A stretch of 64,000 nucleotides of DNA from Glandiceps talaboti (taxonomy: Eukaryota > Hemichordata > Enteropneusta > Spengelidae): the NCBI RefSeq assembly GCF_964340395.1, contig NC_135568.1:5469079-5533078 (forward strand), read 5' to 3'. The position numbers were made by a program, and so were the translations under genes. Under the pieces are notes generated by a model that was not told where the DNA came from, made no database searches, and worked only from the letters and a program-made list of their open reading frames with translations. This document shows, one piece after another, positions 14,640-24,972 of this stretch (within the stretch, counting starts at the first letter, position 1; each line of letters opens with the position of its first letter).

Positions 14640-15958
14640 ACAAAAAAAAATGCAAAAAAAATACACGTTCACACATTTCAGAAAGTTGTGTAATATCGTA
14701 TGGTGACGTAGTCTCCTTTATTCGTTCCATGCATTTCATATTCAGATGCTGATACTTTTTTGCCTTATGTATGATATGACTATTCCCGATCGCTCCAAAA
14801 AAAACACAGTAAGAAAAGGATAAAAAGGACGGATTAAAAAAACACAAGGTATTTTTTGTTATTGGAATAAAGAAAAAGTTCATACTTGAATGATGGACAT
14901 TTATTCTATTATTTCATAAATCAGCTTTCACACTCGTTAGACTGCTGTTTCAATTTACGGTAGGAAATGGAGCATGTCACATAGTGAAGAAATTTGGAGG
15001 GTCATAAAGAAATTGGGGGTTGAAAGGCGGACTCAAATAATTTTGAAGCTCAAATGGGGCTGCGATTTTTGCATGTAAGAAGCTAATATCACTGCGAAAA
15101 TGGCATGTGTTCATTTCGGGGGAGGTGTGAACATATTTGAGAGCGCGGGGGAAGGGCGGCAGCAAACAAAAATTAAGGACAAAATATTTTCTCCTCAGTA
15201 CCCCCCCCCCCCCAAGTAAATTCTGACCTCAGCCTTGTACGAACGACAAGAATTATTGTATGTTGGTCTCCTGCACAAAAAATACGTGCGTATTTCAGTC
15301 TTTTTCAGGGAGAAAAACGGTGAAACGCTGTACGTGCACTTTAAATTTTATGTAGATATCTATTTTCTCGACCTGTCAGTGACCTGAAATCGTTGACCTA
15401 CTTTTTATACCAATCGTTTGCATTCTTTATTTCATGGGCACAGTTTTTGTTAGGAAGAGACATTGGAAAATTATTTTACGCAAGTAAAAGTACAAAAACA
15501 TCCCATTTAATTCAATTCAGGACCATTCGGATGTAACTAGCTTTGCCGATGAATTTTACAGATTACAAAGATTTTGCTCAGGAACGAGGTGGAGATCTGA
15601 GCTGTTTAATTTCACAACATGCAGAATCATGACAAGCTCGGTTAGTAGCATACGACCCGGTAAGTTTTAACAGACATCTTTAGCCCAAATTATCAGATTT
15701 TATCCCTCCATTGTCTCTGTCAAAGCGGTTCTATCTCCATTCTTCTATCCGTATGTCAGATCGATATCTTAGTCTCAAATATAAAACCCGACGAGGGTAA
15801 TACAGGGTCAAGGTGTAAGCAGGGTTTGTAGAATAATATCCGTTATTTAGTGCGTCGAGAAAGACACATATTTTGTATGACACATGCACTATATTTGGTC
15901 GTTAAATTCTTGCAGCTCATGATCATTCGTATCTCGTCTGTCAGCCTTTCTGGTGTTG
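14640..15958. other. Intergenic; possible 5' UTR exon near 15660
   Basis: No coding gene seen. A C12 homopolymer lies at about 15200. A strong donor (ACCCG|GTAAGT) at about 15660 follows a stretch with no long ORF, which could be a non-coding first exon of the gene at 16614. This is weak evidence because no start site or transcript is visible. Confidence 0.3.
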
Positions 15959-16613
15959 ATGCATATCAAAGACAATTGTAGGCTCTAAGCATAACCTAAA
16001 ATAAACGGAGTTCTGTGTTAAAGCTAAGTTGACCTAGTCAAGGTCTGCATTTTCGACCTCTGTGCGATGACAATTTGAAAACGCTAAATAAATATTATCA
16101 CCTGATGGGCACTAACCAAACACTCGAGGGCACATGTGAACCTACGTGCAACCGTACTATTCACGACCTTGTAAACCGAACGCATTGCTTTTTGATAAAG
16201 AAATTAGTGGCGATAATAATAGTTCAATGTAGGACAAAAACGTACGTCTGTTAGGTATCAACCACCCCTCCCCCCCCCTCTAACTTAATTGGCCATATTG
16301 ATAATCGTTTCAACATGTATTTAATGCCATGCATACTGTTACAATGATGGCGAAATTTCTTCAATTTCTCGATTTGACGATATTTGTTCGAGATATTATT
16401 AGTAGGATGAGAACTAAAATGGTCCAGCCCCTACCCCTACAAGAATTTAGTTTTTTTTTAAATCCTACTTTGAATTATTAATCTCGCCCCTTACTGTTCA
16501 TCTAATTGCCTGGATCAGTGATATGCAAATTAGGGAATTGGATGTTTTGGTCACTAGATATAGACTCACTACTTGTCATAACTGATTTTATTTCAGGTAA
16601 GTTTGTATACACG

Positions 16614-17423
16614 ATGCAGAGCCAAGGCGACCCTTTACCCCGCGTCATGGTATGGACTCAGCCCCGTTCACGATCTACAGTCTTTGAATTATCGATGGCT
16701 TCAGTCTATACCTTCAAAGTGTTTCACGAACCATATTTCGTTGCATACCTCTTTGGTGAAGATCGAGAAGAGCCATCAATACATCCGAAATTGTCAGGTC
16801 AGAGTTATGCAGACGTTATTGGCAGACTTGAAGCTGACTATCCGGAAAACACTGCGGTGATCGCCAAAGATGTAGCATTGTTCCTTCGTGATATGAAGGA
16901 TCTCCCGTCTGGATATATTCATACGTTTCTCATTCGGGATCCTCAAAAGTCAATAGTCTCCATGTATAACGTTACCAAGAGGCTTTTACAGGGAAATGTT
17001 GATCATCGTGAGATCGTGGAAATCACTCGAAAATCAAGTGACATGAAACCAACGTGGGATCTGTATAAATATGTAACACAGGAATTGAAACAAAAGTCCA
17101 TCATCATAGAATCTGATGAATTAGTACAGTCACCACGGGAAATTCTTCAAAAATATTGCAGTGAGACAGGCCTGCCATTTCACGAGTCTATGCTCTACTG
17201 GAAACCAGGAAATACATCTGGTTTAAATTTGGCCCAACCACTACAACAACCCCCATATATCAGTTACTATACAACTGCACTTTCAAGCTCGTGTTTCTTA
17301 CCCCCTAGCAAGAGCTCAACTGTGGCACCTGATGAAGAAGACATCCCAACTGAGTTGTTGGTCATGATCAAGGCTAATCAACCTATATACGATGAACTGT
17401 ACAAAAACAAGCTAAAAATTTGA
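16614..17423 (+). CDS. Sulfotransferase-like protein, RDP subtype (copy A1)
   Basis: The 269-residue protein is encoded in one exon. The acceptor TTTCAG at 16591-16596 puts the ATG at 16614, so upstream codons of the open frame are probably intronic. PRSRST at residues 17-22 matches the 5'-phosphosulfate-binding loop of sulfotransferases. RDP at 108-110 with Ser 116 reproduces the Arg..Ser (+8) 3'-phosphate-binding motif. This supports a PAPS-dependent sulfotransferase fold. Invertebrate and plant relatives are often labelled branched-chain aminotransferase-like, from memory. The acceptor substrate is unknown. There is no signal peptide or membrane segment, so it is likely cytosolic. It is near-identical to the copy at 24973. 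A possible non-coding first exon ends near 15660, outside the duplicated unit. Confidence 0.8.
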   Translation: MQSQGDPLPRVMVWTQPRSRSTVFELSMASVYTFKVFHEPYFVAYLFGEDREEPSIHPKLSGQSYADVIGRLEADYPENTAVIAKDVALFLRDMKDLPSGYIHTFLIRDPQKSIVSMYNVTKRLLQGNVDHREIVEITRKSSDMKPTWDLYKYVTQELKQKSIIIESDELVQSPREILQKYCSETGLPFHESMLYWKPGNTSGLNLAQPLQQPPYISYYTTALSSSCFLPPSKSSTVAPDEEDIPTELLVMIKANQPIYDELYKNKLKI

Positions 17424-17889
17424 CGTTGACTTTAAAAGTGAGCTCTTTAAGATACGGCGAGTACAATTACAAATTATAGTGCAGTAGCTTTGTCAGAAAA
17501 ATGTCAAAGGAATTAAATATTTTATTTAGTAATGCCAAGTCTAGACAAACCATTTTATAGCATAACAAAGACCATCACACTATGCTCTTAGTAATCAGCT
17601 TGTATTGGGAGGAGGGGCAGTGCGACTCTCCCCCACTCCATACATTTGATAAATTGCAACCAAAAGTAAGACGTGTTGCTTTTAAAAGAAATAGCATGCC
17701 AGCAGCAAGTTTAGATTTTTCATTCTTGGGTAAAACAGCACAATCATTAAAAAATGGCTTATAACTAATAAAGCTAAATACCACGGACTTTGACCAAACA
17801 TCAAATAGATTTATTTGCAGCTGTAACAGACTTATACACCAAATTTCATTACAATAAATGCAGTGCTCGATTGTGCATACAGTACAGCT
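17424..17889. other. 3' flank of copy A1, no gene seen
   Basis: Holds the 3' UTR of the sulfotransferase-like gene and unassigned sequence, duplicated at 25783-26249. ORFs on both strands have no recognisable domain. Confidence 0.4.
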
Positions 17890-18003
17890 GATGTATGTAT
17901 GTATGTATGTATGTATGTATGTATGTATGTATGTATGTGTGTGCATGTATGTATGTATGTATGTATGTATGTATGTATGTATGTATGTATGTATGTATGT
18001 ATG
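17890..18003. repeat. (TATG)n microsatellite
   Basis: About 28 TATG units with one TGTGTGCATG interruption. It is shorter in unit B (about 26250-26313). Confidence 0.95.
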
Positions 18004-18257
18004 ACAAGCAATTTGCAAGACTTAATGTTAGGAAATACTCCTTCATTCATAGAGGTGTGGACTTATGGAATAGGCTCCCTAACGCCATTTGTCTCAGCAA
18101 GAACAATTAAGGCATTTGAAGATAGACTTGATAAACTATGGAAGGATCAACACCTTAGATTCATCTTTTACGGAGATAAACCTACTCCTTGATAGAACCA
18201 AGTAGACCTGACATTAGAGGCCAAGCAAGGCCTATAGTCAGAAGAAGACGTGTAAGT
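18004..18257 (+). mobile_element. LINE 3'-end fragment (reverse-transcriptase ORF C-terminus)
   Basis: Translation gives NVRKYSFIHRGVDLWNRLPN, then after one frameshift KAFEDRLDKLWKD and a stop near 18192. The pattern of Arg/Tyr-Ser-Phe, LWN-LP and F-RLD-W is typical of the C-terminus of CR1/L2-type non-LTR ORF2. About 65 bp of 3' UTR follows, then a (TCTG)n(TATG)n tract that may be the element's tail. It is a dead 5'-truncated copy duplicated in unit B. Confidence 0.65.
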
Positions 18258-18258
18258 A

Positions 18259-18337
<79 letters not shown>

Positions 18338-18402
18338 ATGTATGTATGTATGTATGTATGTATGTATGTATGTATGTGAGTGTATGTATGTGTGTGTATG
18401 TG
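18258..18402. repeat. (TGTC)n(TATG)n microsatellite at LINE 3' end
   Basis: TCTG/TGTC units pass into TATG units directly after the LINE 3' UTR, as expected for a simple-repeat tail of CR1/L2-type elements that later expanded. Confidence 0.85.
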
Positions 18403-18662
18403 TGGTGGGGAGGCAACGATATGCATAATTTTTAATTAAAATTTATTTTCAAAAATTTCCCTTAAGGAAATCAAGAGAGAGTTATTAGTGTTTTGTAGAC
18501 ACTATACACAAGTAATTATTCAAAAACATACATAAACTTACAGTACCCGTTACTCGTCAGTATGGCTTACAAATTATCTTTAAGATTGTTTTTTAACTGT
18601 CAAAGATTAACTGGAGTAGATACTCTATAATGTTGTTTATGGCAATATTTCAAGGGTCAACT

Positions 18663-19466
18663 TCAAACAGTCAGTCTATTTTTGTACAGTTCGTCGTATA
18701 GAGGTTGATTTGCCTGGATAATATCCAGCACTTCAGTTGGAATGTATTCTCCATCAGGTGTTGACGTTGAGCTCTTGCTAGGTGGTAGAAAACATGAGCT
18801 TGAAATCGCAGTTGTATAGTAGCCGATGTATGGAGGTTCGCGGAATGGTTGAGCCCACCAAGATATATTTCCGGGTTTCCAGTTGAGCATCGATTCATGG
18901 AAGGGTAGCCCTGTCTCCTTGCAATATTTCTGAACAACTTCACGTGGTGACTTAGCCAAGTCATCAGACGATATAATGACGACTTTCTGATTCATTTCTT
19001 GAGTGACATATTTATACAGATCCCACGTTGGCTTCAGATCAAGTTCTCTTATAATGACTTCTAATATCTTATCATAAGGCATGTGTTCATCGAAAAGCTT
19101 CATTGTAAGTCGATACAATGAGAGAGCTGCCCTTTCAGGATTCTGGATGAGGAAGGTATGAATGTATCCTGCTGGGAGATCGTTGTAGTCACGCAGGTAA
19201 ATTGCAAAATCTTTGGCAAACACTGCCGTTTTTCCAGGATAATCAGTTTGCAGCATGTTAATTACTTCTAAGTAGCTGTGACCCGGTAATTCTGGATAGA
19301 GTGATGGGTTTTGTCGATCTGAACCAAACAGGGAGGCGACGGCGTACGGCTCATGGTATACTTTGAACGTGGGGACAGAAGCCATAGACAACTGGAAGAC
19401 GGTAGACCGTGAACGAGGCTGAGCCCATAACATGACGCGAGGTGAAGGGTTTTGTGGTCTCTGCAT
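18663..19466 (-). CDS. Sulfotransferase-like protein, QNP subtype (copy A2, minus strand)
   Basis: The 267-residue protein is in one coding exon. On the minus strand the acceptor CTATTTAG at about 19478 precedes the ATG by 11 nt. The intron (19478-19794) leads back to a non-coding exon ending TCGTGCCATTG|GTGAGT. The PRSRST loop lies at residues 17-22. At the 3'-phosphate motif Gln 108 replaces the usual Arg (QNP), while Ser 116 is kept. The C-terminal block SSSCFLPPSKSST is shared by all family members here. The gene is divergent from the pseudogene at 21513, whose first exon has nearly the same 3' end. The unit B counterpart carries a 13-bp deletion. Confidence 0.8.
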   Translation of the reverse strand: MQRPQNPSPRVMLWAQPRSRSTVFQLSMASVPTFKVYHEPYAVASLFGSDRQNPSLYPELPGHSYLEVINMLQTDYPGKTAVFAKDFAIYLRDYNDLPAGYIHTFLIQNPERAALSLYRLTMKLFDEHMPYDKILEVIIRELDLKPTWDLYKYVTQEMNQKVVIISSDDLAKSPREVVQKYCKETGLPFHESMLNWKPGNISWWAQPFREPPYIGYYTTAISSSCFLPPSKSSTSTPDGEYIPTEVLDIIQANQPLYDELYKNRLTV

Positions 19467-19794
19467 TGCCTGTGTATCTAAATAGCAAAATATACAAATA
19501 TGTCTTTCAGATAAGAATTTAATGGGATCTGTACGTTTGTTATAGTCTAATTCTGATACTTATTTGATGGTCGCATTGTATTGAATAATTACTGCATCAC
19601 AAGCTATTAAAATATGATTTCGAATTTTATCAATTTTCAGTACTGCATCACACATTTTGTACAGTAACACGGTTGATTCCTTGCCGGTATGACTATATAC
19701 CTTGTTAGGTCAACGCATACATTGTAACCGAGTTAGGCTTTTTACAGTTTTGCATGACGTAAAGTTGATATAATGTTAAGCTGAAATAACTCAC

Positions 19795-19880
19795 CAATGG
19801 CACGAGAACTCGAGTGAACTTTACTTTTCCTGATGTTATGGCCTGCGATCAGTCTATGGCTACTATAACTATCACCGAGA
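19795..19880 (-). other. Putative non-coding first exon of copy A2
   Basis: Minus-strand sequence ending CTCGTGCCATTG, followed by donor GTGAGT at 19794. The same exon end (CTCGTGCCATAG, donor GTGAGT at 20903) precedes the plus-strand pseudogene. The upper limit is a guess, as no transcription start is visible. Confidence 0.45.
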
Positions 19881-20009
19881 CGACATATCAGACTTTAGTC
19901 AAAGTACACCATCTTTATTACAAGGTGAGCTCATGTCATCAACAACTTTGCACATGACCTTTGATCTATAACCGTGACTTCATGCATTAACTTATTTATA
20001 CTAACACCT

Positions 20010-20210
20010 CAATCTGATTAAAATCCGATGTAGATGTCGGCTAATCGTTCATTGCTATTTTACCTTCTTTATTTTGCCTACATTGACCTTCTTGGTACAT
20101 GTTTACATTTTTTAGCCACATGTACCAAGAAGGTCAATTCAGGCAAAATAACGAAGGTTAAATAGCAATGAACGATTAGCCGACATCTACATCGGATTTT
20201 AATCAGATTG
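20010..20210. mobile_element. Palindromic MITE with 10-bp target-site duplication (MULE-like)
   Basis: The 201-bp element has arms of about 85-90 bp beginning CAATCTGATTAAAATCCGAT and ending with the reverse complement. It is flanked by ACTAACACCT on both sides (20000-20009 and 20211-20220). Long terminal inverted repeats with a 9-10 bp duplication suggest a Mutator-like non-autonomous element. It sits between the divergent first exons of copy A2 and the pseudogene and was duplicated with unit A/B. Confidence 0.8.
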
Positions 20211-20220
20211 ACTAACACCT

Positions 20221-21512
20221 GAGACAACATTTCCACTTATATATATATATATTATTTATTTGCCAGAGGTCGAAAATTTTTTACATATCAAGTGAGGAAA
20301 ATGAAATAATCAAGTAATCACATCGCCAATGAGAAAAAAGTATTATATATAACAGAATAACTTGAACTTCTGGCTGGACCACAAAAATAGTTTGTTCAAA
20401 CTAGTCGAGTTCGAGGCCCAAGGAAAACATATACAGTAATAACTTGACAATGCTCGATCAGCACTGCTTGAAATATTTTTAATATATATAATTGAATATT
20501 TCTATTTATATGTGTGGATATGTGTATGCATGTGAGTACTAGTATATAGAACGTTTGCAGGTAGAGGCCCGAAACCCCGGGCACGTTGCATGACAGGGAC
20601 AGAAGCACCAGGGGTTCCAGATGACACCGTGAAATATTGAAGAAAGGACATGCAGAAAACAAGTCTTTGTTATGGTTGATATATGTACTAATGTTACATA
20701 TCTCTACTTGGCTAGGTCAAAGCCCGGAGTTTAAAGACTGGGGTGTGGCGGGATACATGTTAATGACATCTCCAGTTGGTGTCTCTGCATTCGTCTTCAC
20801 CCGTCTTATGATTTCGCATGTACAAGACAGTTTTTGCCATCGCGCATTGTCAGGGGGACTTGTCTCAGAACAGTAAAGTTTAATCTAATTCTCGTGCCAT
20901 AGGTGAGTTATGTCAGGCTTACGTATACTCTCAAACGCAACTTGATGTCTTAAATTTTAAAACCTAAAAAGGGTAGCTGAGTTACAGTATAACCTATAAA
21001 GGTCAACATTGTCACCCTACAAGAGACAAAACAAGTATTTTAACAAACAAAAATACATTTTGTCAGGAGTTAAAATCCAAACAATTAAAGGTAACAACTG
21101 GTTAAAAGCGTCCCACCTAAAAAACAATATTACACTTTCAGGCAGACATACTTCTGGTCTGTCGATTTTTTAGACACACCTTTTAATGTATTTAGCTTCA
21201 GTTTAATTGCTTATTGTATAAAACCTTTAAATGCTAAAAAAAAACACTGTCTTACTGTTCATGTGTCTCAAACTGGGCCGAGTACCAAGCATTTATATGC
21301 AGTAATAGAGTTGTATCAAATAACCAACCATGGGCATGTAGTGATGTAGTCGTGGAAAGCAATGAAATACGAAATAATACGTTAATAGCCTGTAATGTTG
21401 TTATCCAACAATGCAACCATTAAATAATTCTTATAAACAATAACAAAGCGTACAAATATTATCAAATTCATATCTAAAAGATACATTTGGATATTTTGTC
21501 ATTTACATACAG
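20221..21512. other. Divergent promoter region, first exon and intron of the plus-strand pseudogene
   Basis: A non-coding exon ends at 20902 (TCGTGCCATAG|GTGAGT). Its intron runs to the acceptor TTACATACAG at 21512. No other gene is seen, and small ORFs here are duplicated unchanged in unit B without a recognisable domain. Confidence 0.4.
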
Positions 21513-21690
21513 GGGCAATCCAGAAACAACTTCCTTCGCCTCGCGTAATGTTATGGGATCAGCCTCGTTCACGGTCTACCGTCTTCCAGCTGTCTTTATG
21601 GCTTCTGTTCCTACTTTCAAAGTGTACCGTGAGCTGTAGTCAGTCGCCTCCCTGTTTGGTTCAGATCGAGAAGACCTATCACTAGACTGA
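21513..21690 (+). pseudogene. Sulfotransferase-like pseudogene, truncated (unit A)
   Basis: After the acceptor at 21512 the sequence aligns with the start of the family coding exon (CCTCGCGTAATGTTATGGGA, then CAGCCTCGTTCACGGTCTAC). The usual start codon reads ATC, the frame shifts within about 90 bp, and homology stops near 21690 with the remaining two thirds of the gene missing. The copy is inactive and shares its first-exon end with copy A2, so it is a former divergent partner. Confidence 0.8.
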
Positions 21691-23050
21691 CTGACTACTA
21701 GACAACAAAAGCTCTGCGTTTAAAGCAAGTTCCCTCATATGGAATACAACTTTACCCTCAAAATACAAAAAGGGATATGTTTCTATGACTAGTACAGGCT
21801 ACACAAACCTGCCAAATTTGAGGTTTGACAGGAGTTATCAAGATTTACCACTACTCAGACAGCAGGGCTTGGAAGAGGCTAATACAGATCTACGACCTCT
21901 CCATGGTCTTGCACCCATTCTTGCTATTACCTATCACAGCAAATTGTTTCCGTACAATATCCGAGTTCTCTTTGCGTAGGTAAGTTGTATCAGGTTTCTT
22001 TGAAGCCTAATTGTATTTATGCAATCTTGGACTCCAAGTTTGGACAAAATCCAATCTGAAATGTGAAGGGTAGACCTGATCCTGGGGTCGATCCCAGTCG
22101 AAGTGATTGAGAAACTAGTGCTGCTAAGTCCAATTTTGGTCTCATTGTGGGGTTTACACTACGCATATTTGACACTACTTATAAACGTTTTCCAATTGAA
22201 TTCCCACAGAATATAACTTTCTTCTTTGTGGTTCATGTGACAAATCTTGAAAGAGCTGTTTAAATTAAGCAAACAAAACGAACGCTAATGGGTTTTCAGT
22301 CTCGTACATATACCACACAACAGCAGGGTAGTTTTACTTAAACTAAAGTAGTATTGGTTGGTAAATCATGAACTGGTCGAAGTCCACACGTTAGCCCTTA
22401 CAGCTTCAAACAAGAGCTTCGTAATTGTTGTACGTTGCGTCAGTGCAGAAAGGTCGTATCTGCTTTGCAATTGTATAGGCAGATACGACCTTACTGCACT
22501 GACGCGATGCCAGGTCAGGTCAGGTCTGAACAGGAACAAAGGCTAAGTAATATGTATAATATAATCAGTCGAGAATAACTTGTTTGAAATTCCTTCGTTA
22601 TTTCGAGTCACCTGATCAATTGATAGTAGCTATAGTTAGCAACAATTCATATATAACCAGTATTTTTCTTCGCATATCATAAAATATTGAATGATTGGAT
22701 GAAATAATCAAACATGTTAGTTGACATATGTTGACAGCACAAACGCGGTAACATTTGATGGTTCACTCCTAAGTCATGATATATTTCATACACTCCCAGA
22801 TAACTTCAAATACAAAGCAGCAATTAAAGTATCAAGTAATATATAACTATATTGTTTTTATTACGAAAGCAAACCAAAAGAGACGTTAAGACTGCGAATT
22901 TGACATGTGTTGTATGTGTATATGTAGTGTGAAGACGAAATGTGCCAAAGCAACTCCGTTTGTCCTACAGTAACTTGTTATAGACACATCCACTGTAATG
23001 CCTTAAATCGAGATCTGATAATTTGTTTAAATTATTTTTAGATATACAAT
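21691..23050. other. Spacer upstream of copy A3, contains a hairpin and an indel block
   Basis: The block 22262-22775 is absent from unit B, while unit B has about 47 bp (near 30470) and about 30 bp (near 30675) missing here. No coding gene was recognised. The acceptor for the next coding exon is TTATTTTTAG at about 23041. Confidence 0.5.
22437..22505. other. 69-nt hairpin, pre-miRNA-like, unit A only
   Basis: A 27-nt arm (GCGTCAGTGCAG ... GTATCTGC) pairs with its inverted copy with one mismatch around a 15-nt loop. Size and shape resemble a microRNA precursor or a tiny fold-back element. Near-perfect arm pairing is equally consistent with a young inverted duplication. Confidence 0.4.
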
Positions 23051-23863
23051 ATGCAGAGAACACCTGACCCTTTACCACGCGTCATCCTTTGGGCTCAGCC
23101 TCGTGCACGATCTACAGTCTTTGAGTTGTCTATGGCTTCAGTCCCTACATTCCAAGTGCACCACGAGATATACGCTGTCGCATTCCTGTTTGGTGCAGAT
23201 CGACATGAAACTCCAGACGCATCATTGTTCCCAGAATTACCAGGCTATAGGTATTCAGAAGTAATTAATCGTCTACAAGCTGATTATCCCGGGAAAACGG
23301 CAGTGTTCGCCAAAGATTTCGCATGTTTCCTGCGTGACAACAACGACCTCCCAGCAGGATATTTTCACACCTTCCTCATCCAGAATCCTAAAAAGTCAGC
23401 TCTCTCATTGTACCGAATTATGATGAAGCTTTATGGCGAACAGATGCCGTATGGTGAGATCATAAAAGGCGTTCTAAATGCACTTGATATGAAGCCAACT
23501 TGGGAAGTCTTTAAACATGTAACACAGGAATTAAACCAAAATGTCGTCATTATAGCATCTGATGACTTGGCGAGGTCACCACGTGAAGTCATTCAGAAAT
23601 ATTGCAGTGAGACAGGCCTACCTTTTCATGAATCAATGCTAAACTGGAAACCTGGAAATACATCTGGTTGGGCTCTACCACTACGGGAACCTCCAATGAT
23701 CAAAGCATACTCTGCTGCACTTTCAAGCTCGTGTTTCTTACCCCCTAGTAAGAGCTCAACCGTGACACCCGATGACGAAGACATCCCAACTGAGTTGTTG
23801 GACATGATCAAGGCTAATCAACCCATATACGATGAACTGTACAAACAGAGACTCATTGTATGA
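23051..23863 (+). CDS. Sulfotransferase-like protein, QNP subtype (copy A3)
   Basis: The 270-residue protein is in a single coding exon just after the acceptor TTTTTAG (ATG 11 nt into the exon). The phosphosulfate-loop equivalent reads PRARST (residues 17-22). The 3'-phosphate motif has Gln 111 (QNP) with Ser 119 retained. A three-residue insertion (HETPDA region, about residues 52-57) distinguishes this subgroup from copies A1, A2 and the 43972 gene. It lies about 3.6 kb beyond the start of copy A2, in the opposite orientation. Its unit B partner at 30919 is also intact. A cytosolic sulfotransferase-fold protein is likely; the substrate is unknown and loss of PAPS binding is possible. Confidence 0.8.
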   Translation: MQRTPDPLPRVILWAQPRARSTVFELSMASVPTFQVHHEIYAVAFLFGADRHETPDASLFPELPGYRYSEVINRLQADYPGKTAVFAKDFACFLRDNNDLPAGYFHTFLIQNPKKSALSLYRIMMKLYGEQMPYGEIIKGVLNALDMKPTWEVFKHVTQELNQNVVIIASDDLARSPREVIQKYCSETGLPFHESMLNWKPGNTSGWALPLREPPMIKAYSAALSSSCFLPPSKSSTVTPDDEDIPTELLDMIKANQPIYDELYKQRLIV

Positions 23864-23954
23864 AGTTGACTGTTTAAACTACTGCTATCACAGATGCCCT
23901 AGATTATTGACATTCAATAAAACATTTTTATGGTGGGATATGTAAGTCAACAGG

Positions 23955-24150
23955 CCGGGGGGGGGGGGGGGGCAGTGGGGACAACGGACCTAAGAGTGAA
24001 GGTACTGCTATCATACATGCCCTAGATTATTGACATTGAATAATAAAACATATGTAGGTCAACGGGCCAGGGGGAGGGGCAGTGGGCGGGGGACAACGGA
24101 CCTAGAAAAGTGTGAAGGCACTACATATACGTCTTCAGTATATAGTATAA

Positions 24151-24187
<37 letters not shown>

Positions 24188-24188
24188 C

Positions 24189-24261
<73 letters not shown>

Positions 24262-24262
24262 A
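23955..24262. repeat. Poly-G tract and (ACAG)n microsatellite
   Basis: A G18-19 run (about 23957-23975), a diverged second copy of the surrounding 3' flank at 24000-24120, then about 27 ACAG/GACA units ending at 24262. Confidence 0.9.
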
Positions 24263-24972
24263 TAAATCCATTTGCTGCTCACAGAAACAAATATATTCCT
24301 CTTAACTATGGTATGCATATCAAAGACAATTGTAGGCTCTAAGCATAACCTAAAATAAACGGAGTTCTGTGTTAAAGCTAAGTTGACCTAGTCAAGGTCT
24401 GCATTTTCAACCTCTGTGCGATGACATTTTGAAAACGCTAAATAAATATTATCACCTGATGGGCACTAACCAAACACTTGAGGGCACAGGTGAACCTACG
24501 TGCAACCGTACTATTCACGACCTTGTAAACCGATCGCATTGCTTTTTGATAAAGAAATTAGTGGCGATATTAATAGTTCAATGTAGGACAAAAACTTAAG
24601 TCTGTTAGGTATCAACCACCCCTCCCCCACCCCCACCCGCTTCTAACTTAATTGGCCAAAATTGATAATCGTTTCAATATGTATTTACTTTAATGCTATG
24701 CATGCTGTTACAATGGCGAAATTTCTTCAATTTCTCGATTTGACGACATTTGTTAGAGCTGTTTTTGTAGGATGAGAACTAAAATGGTTCAACCCCACCC
24801 CTACAAGAATTTAGTTTTTTATCCTACTTTGAATTATTAATCTCGCCCCTTACTGTTCATCTAATTGCCTGGATCAGTTATATGCAAATTAGGGAATTGG
24901 ATGTTTTGGTCACTAGATATAGACTCACTACTTGTCATAACTGATTTTATTTCAGGTAAGTTTAAATACACG

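Larger units (their letters stand above)
15959..24312 (+). repeat. Segmental tandem duplication, unit A
   Basis: Sequence from ATGCATATCAAAGACAATTG (15959) to CTTAACTATGGT (24312) is repeated directly as unit B from 24313. Gene order is identical: sulfotransferase-like (+), LINE tail, sulfotransferase-like (-), palindromic MITE, sulfotransferase pseudogene (+), sulfotransferase-like (+). Most aligned stretches look nearly identical by eye. The units differ by block indels and microsatellite lengths (8354 versus 7724 bp). Confidence 0.9.

Noticed and set aside
16506-16613. N-terminal extension MPGSVICKLGNW... of the sulfotransferase copies A1 and B1
   Set aside because: A TTTCAG acceptor lies between it and the ATG at 16614. 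All other family members start at the equivalent ATG, so it is intron.
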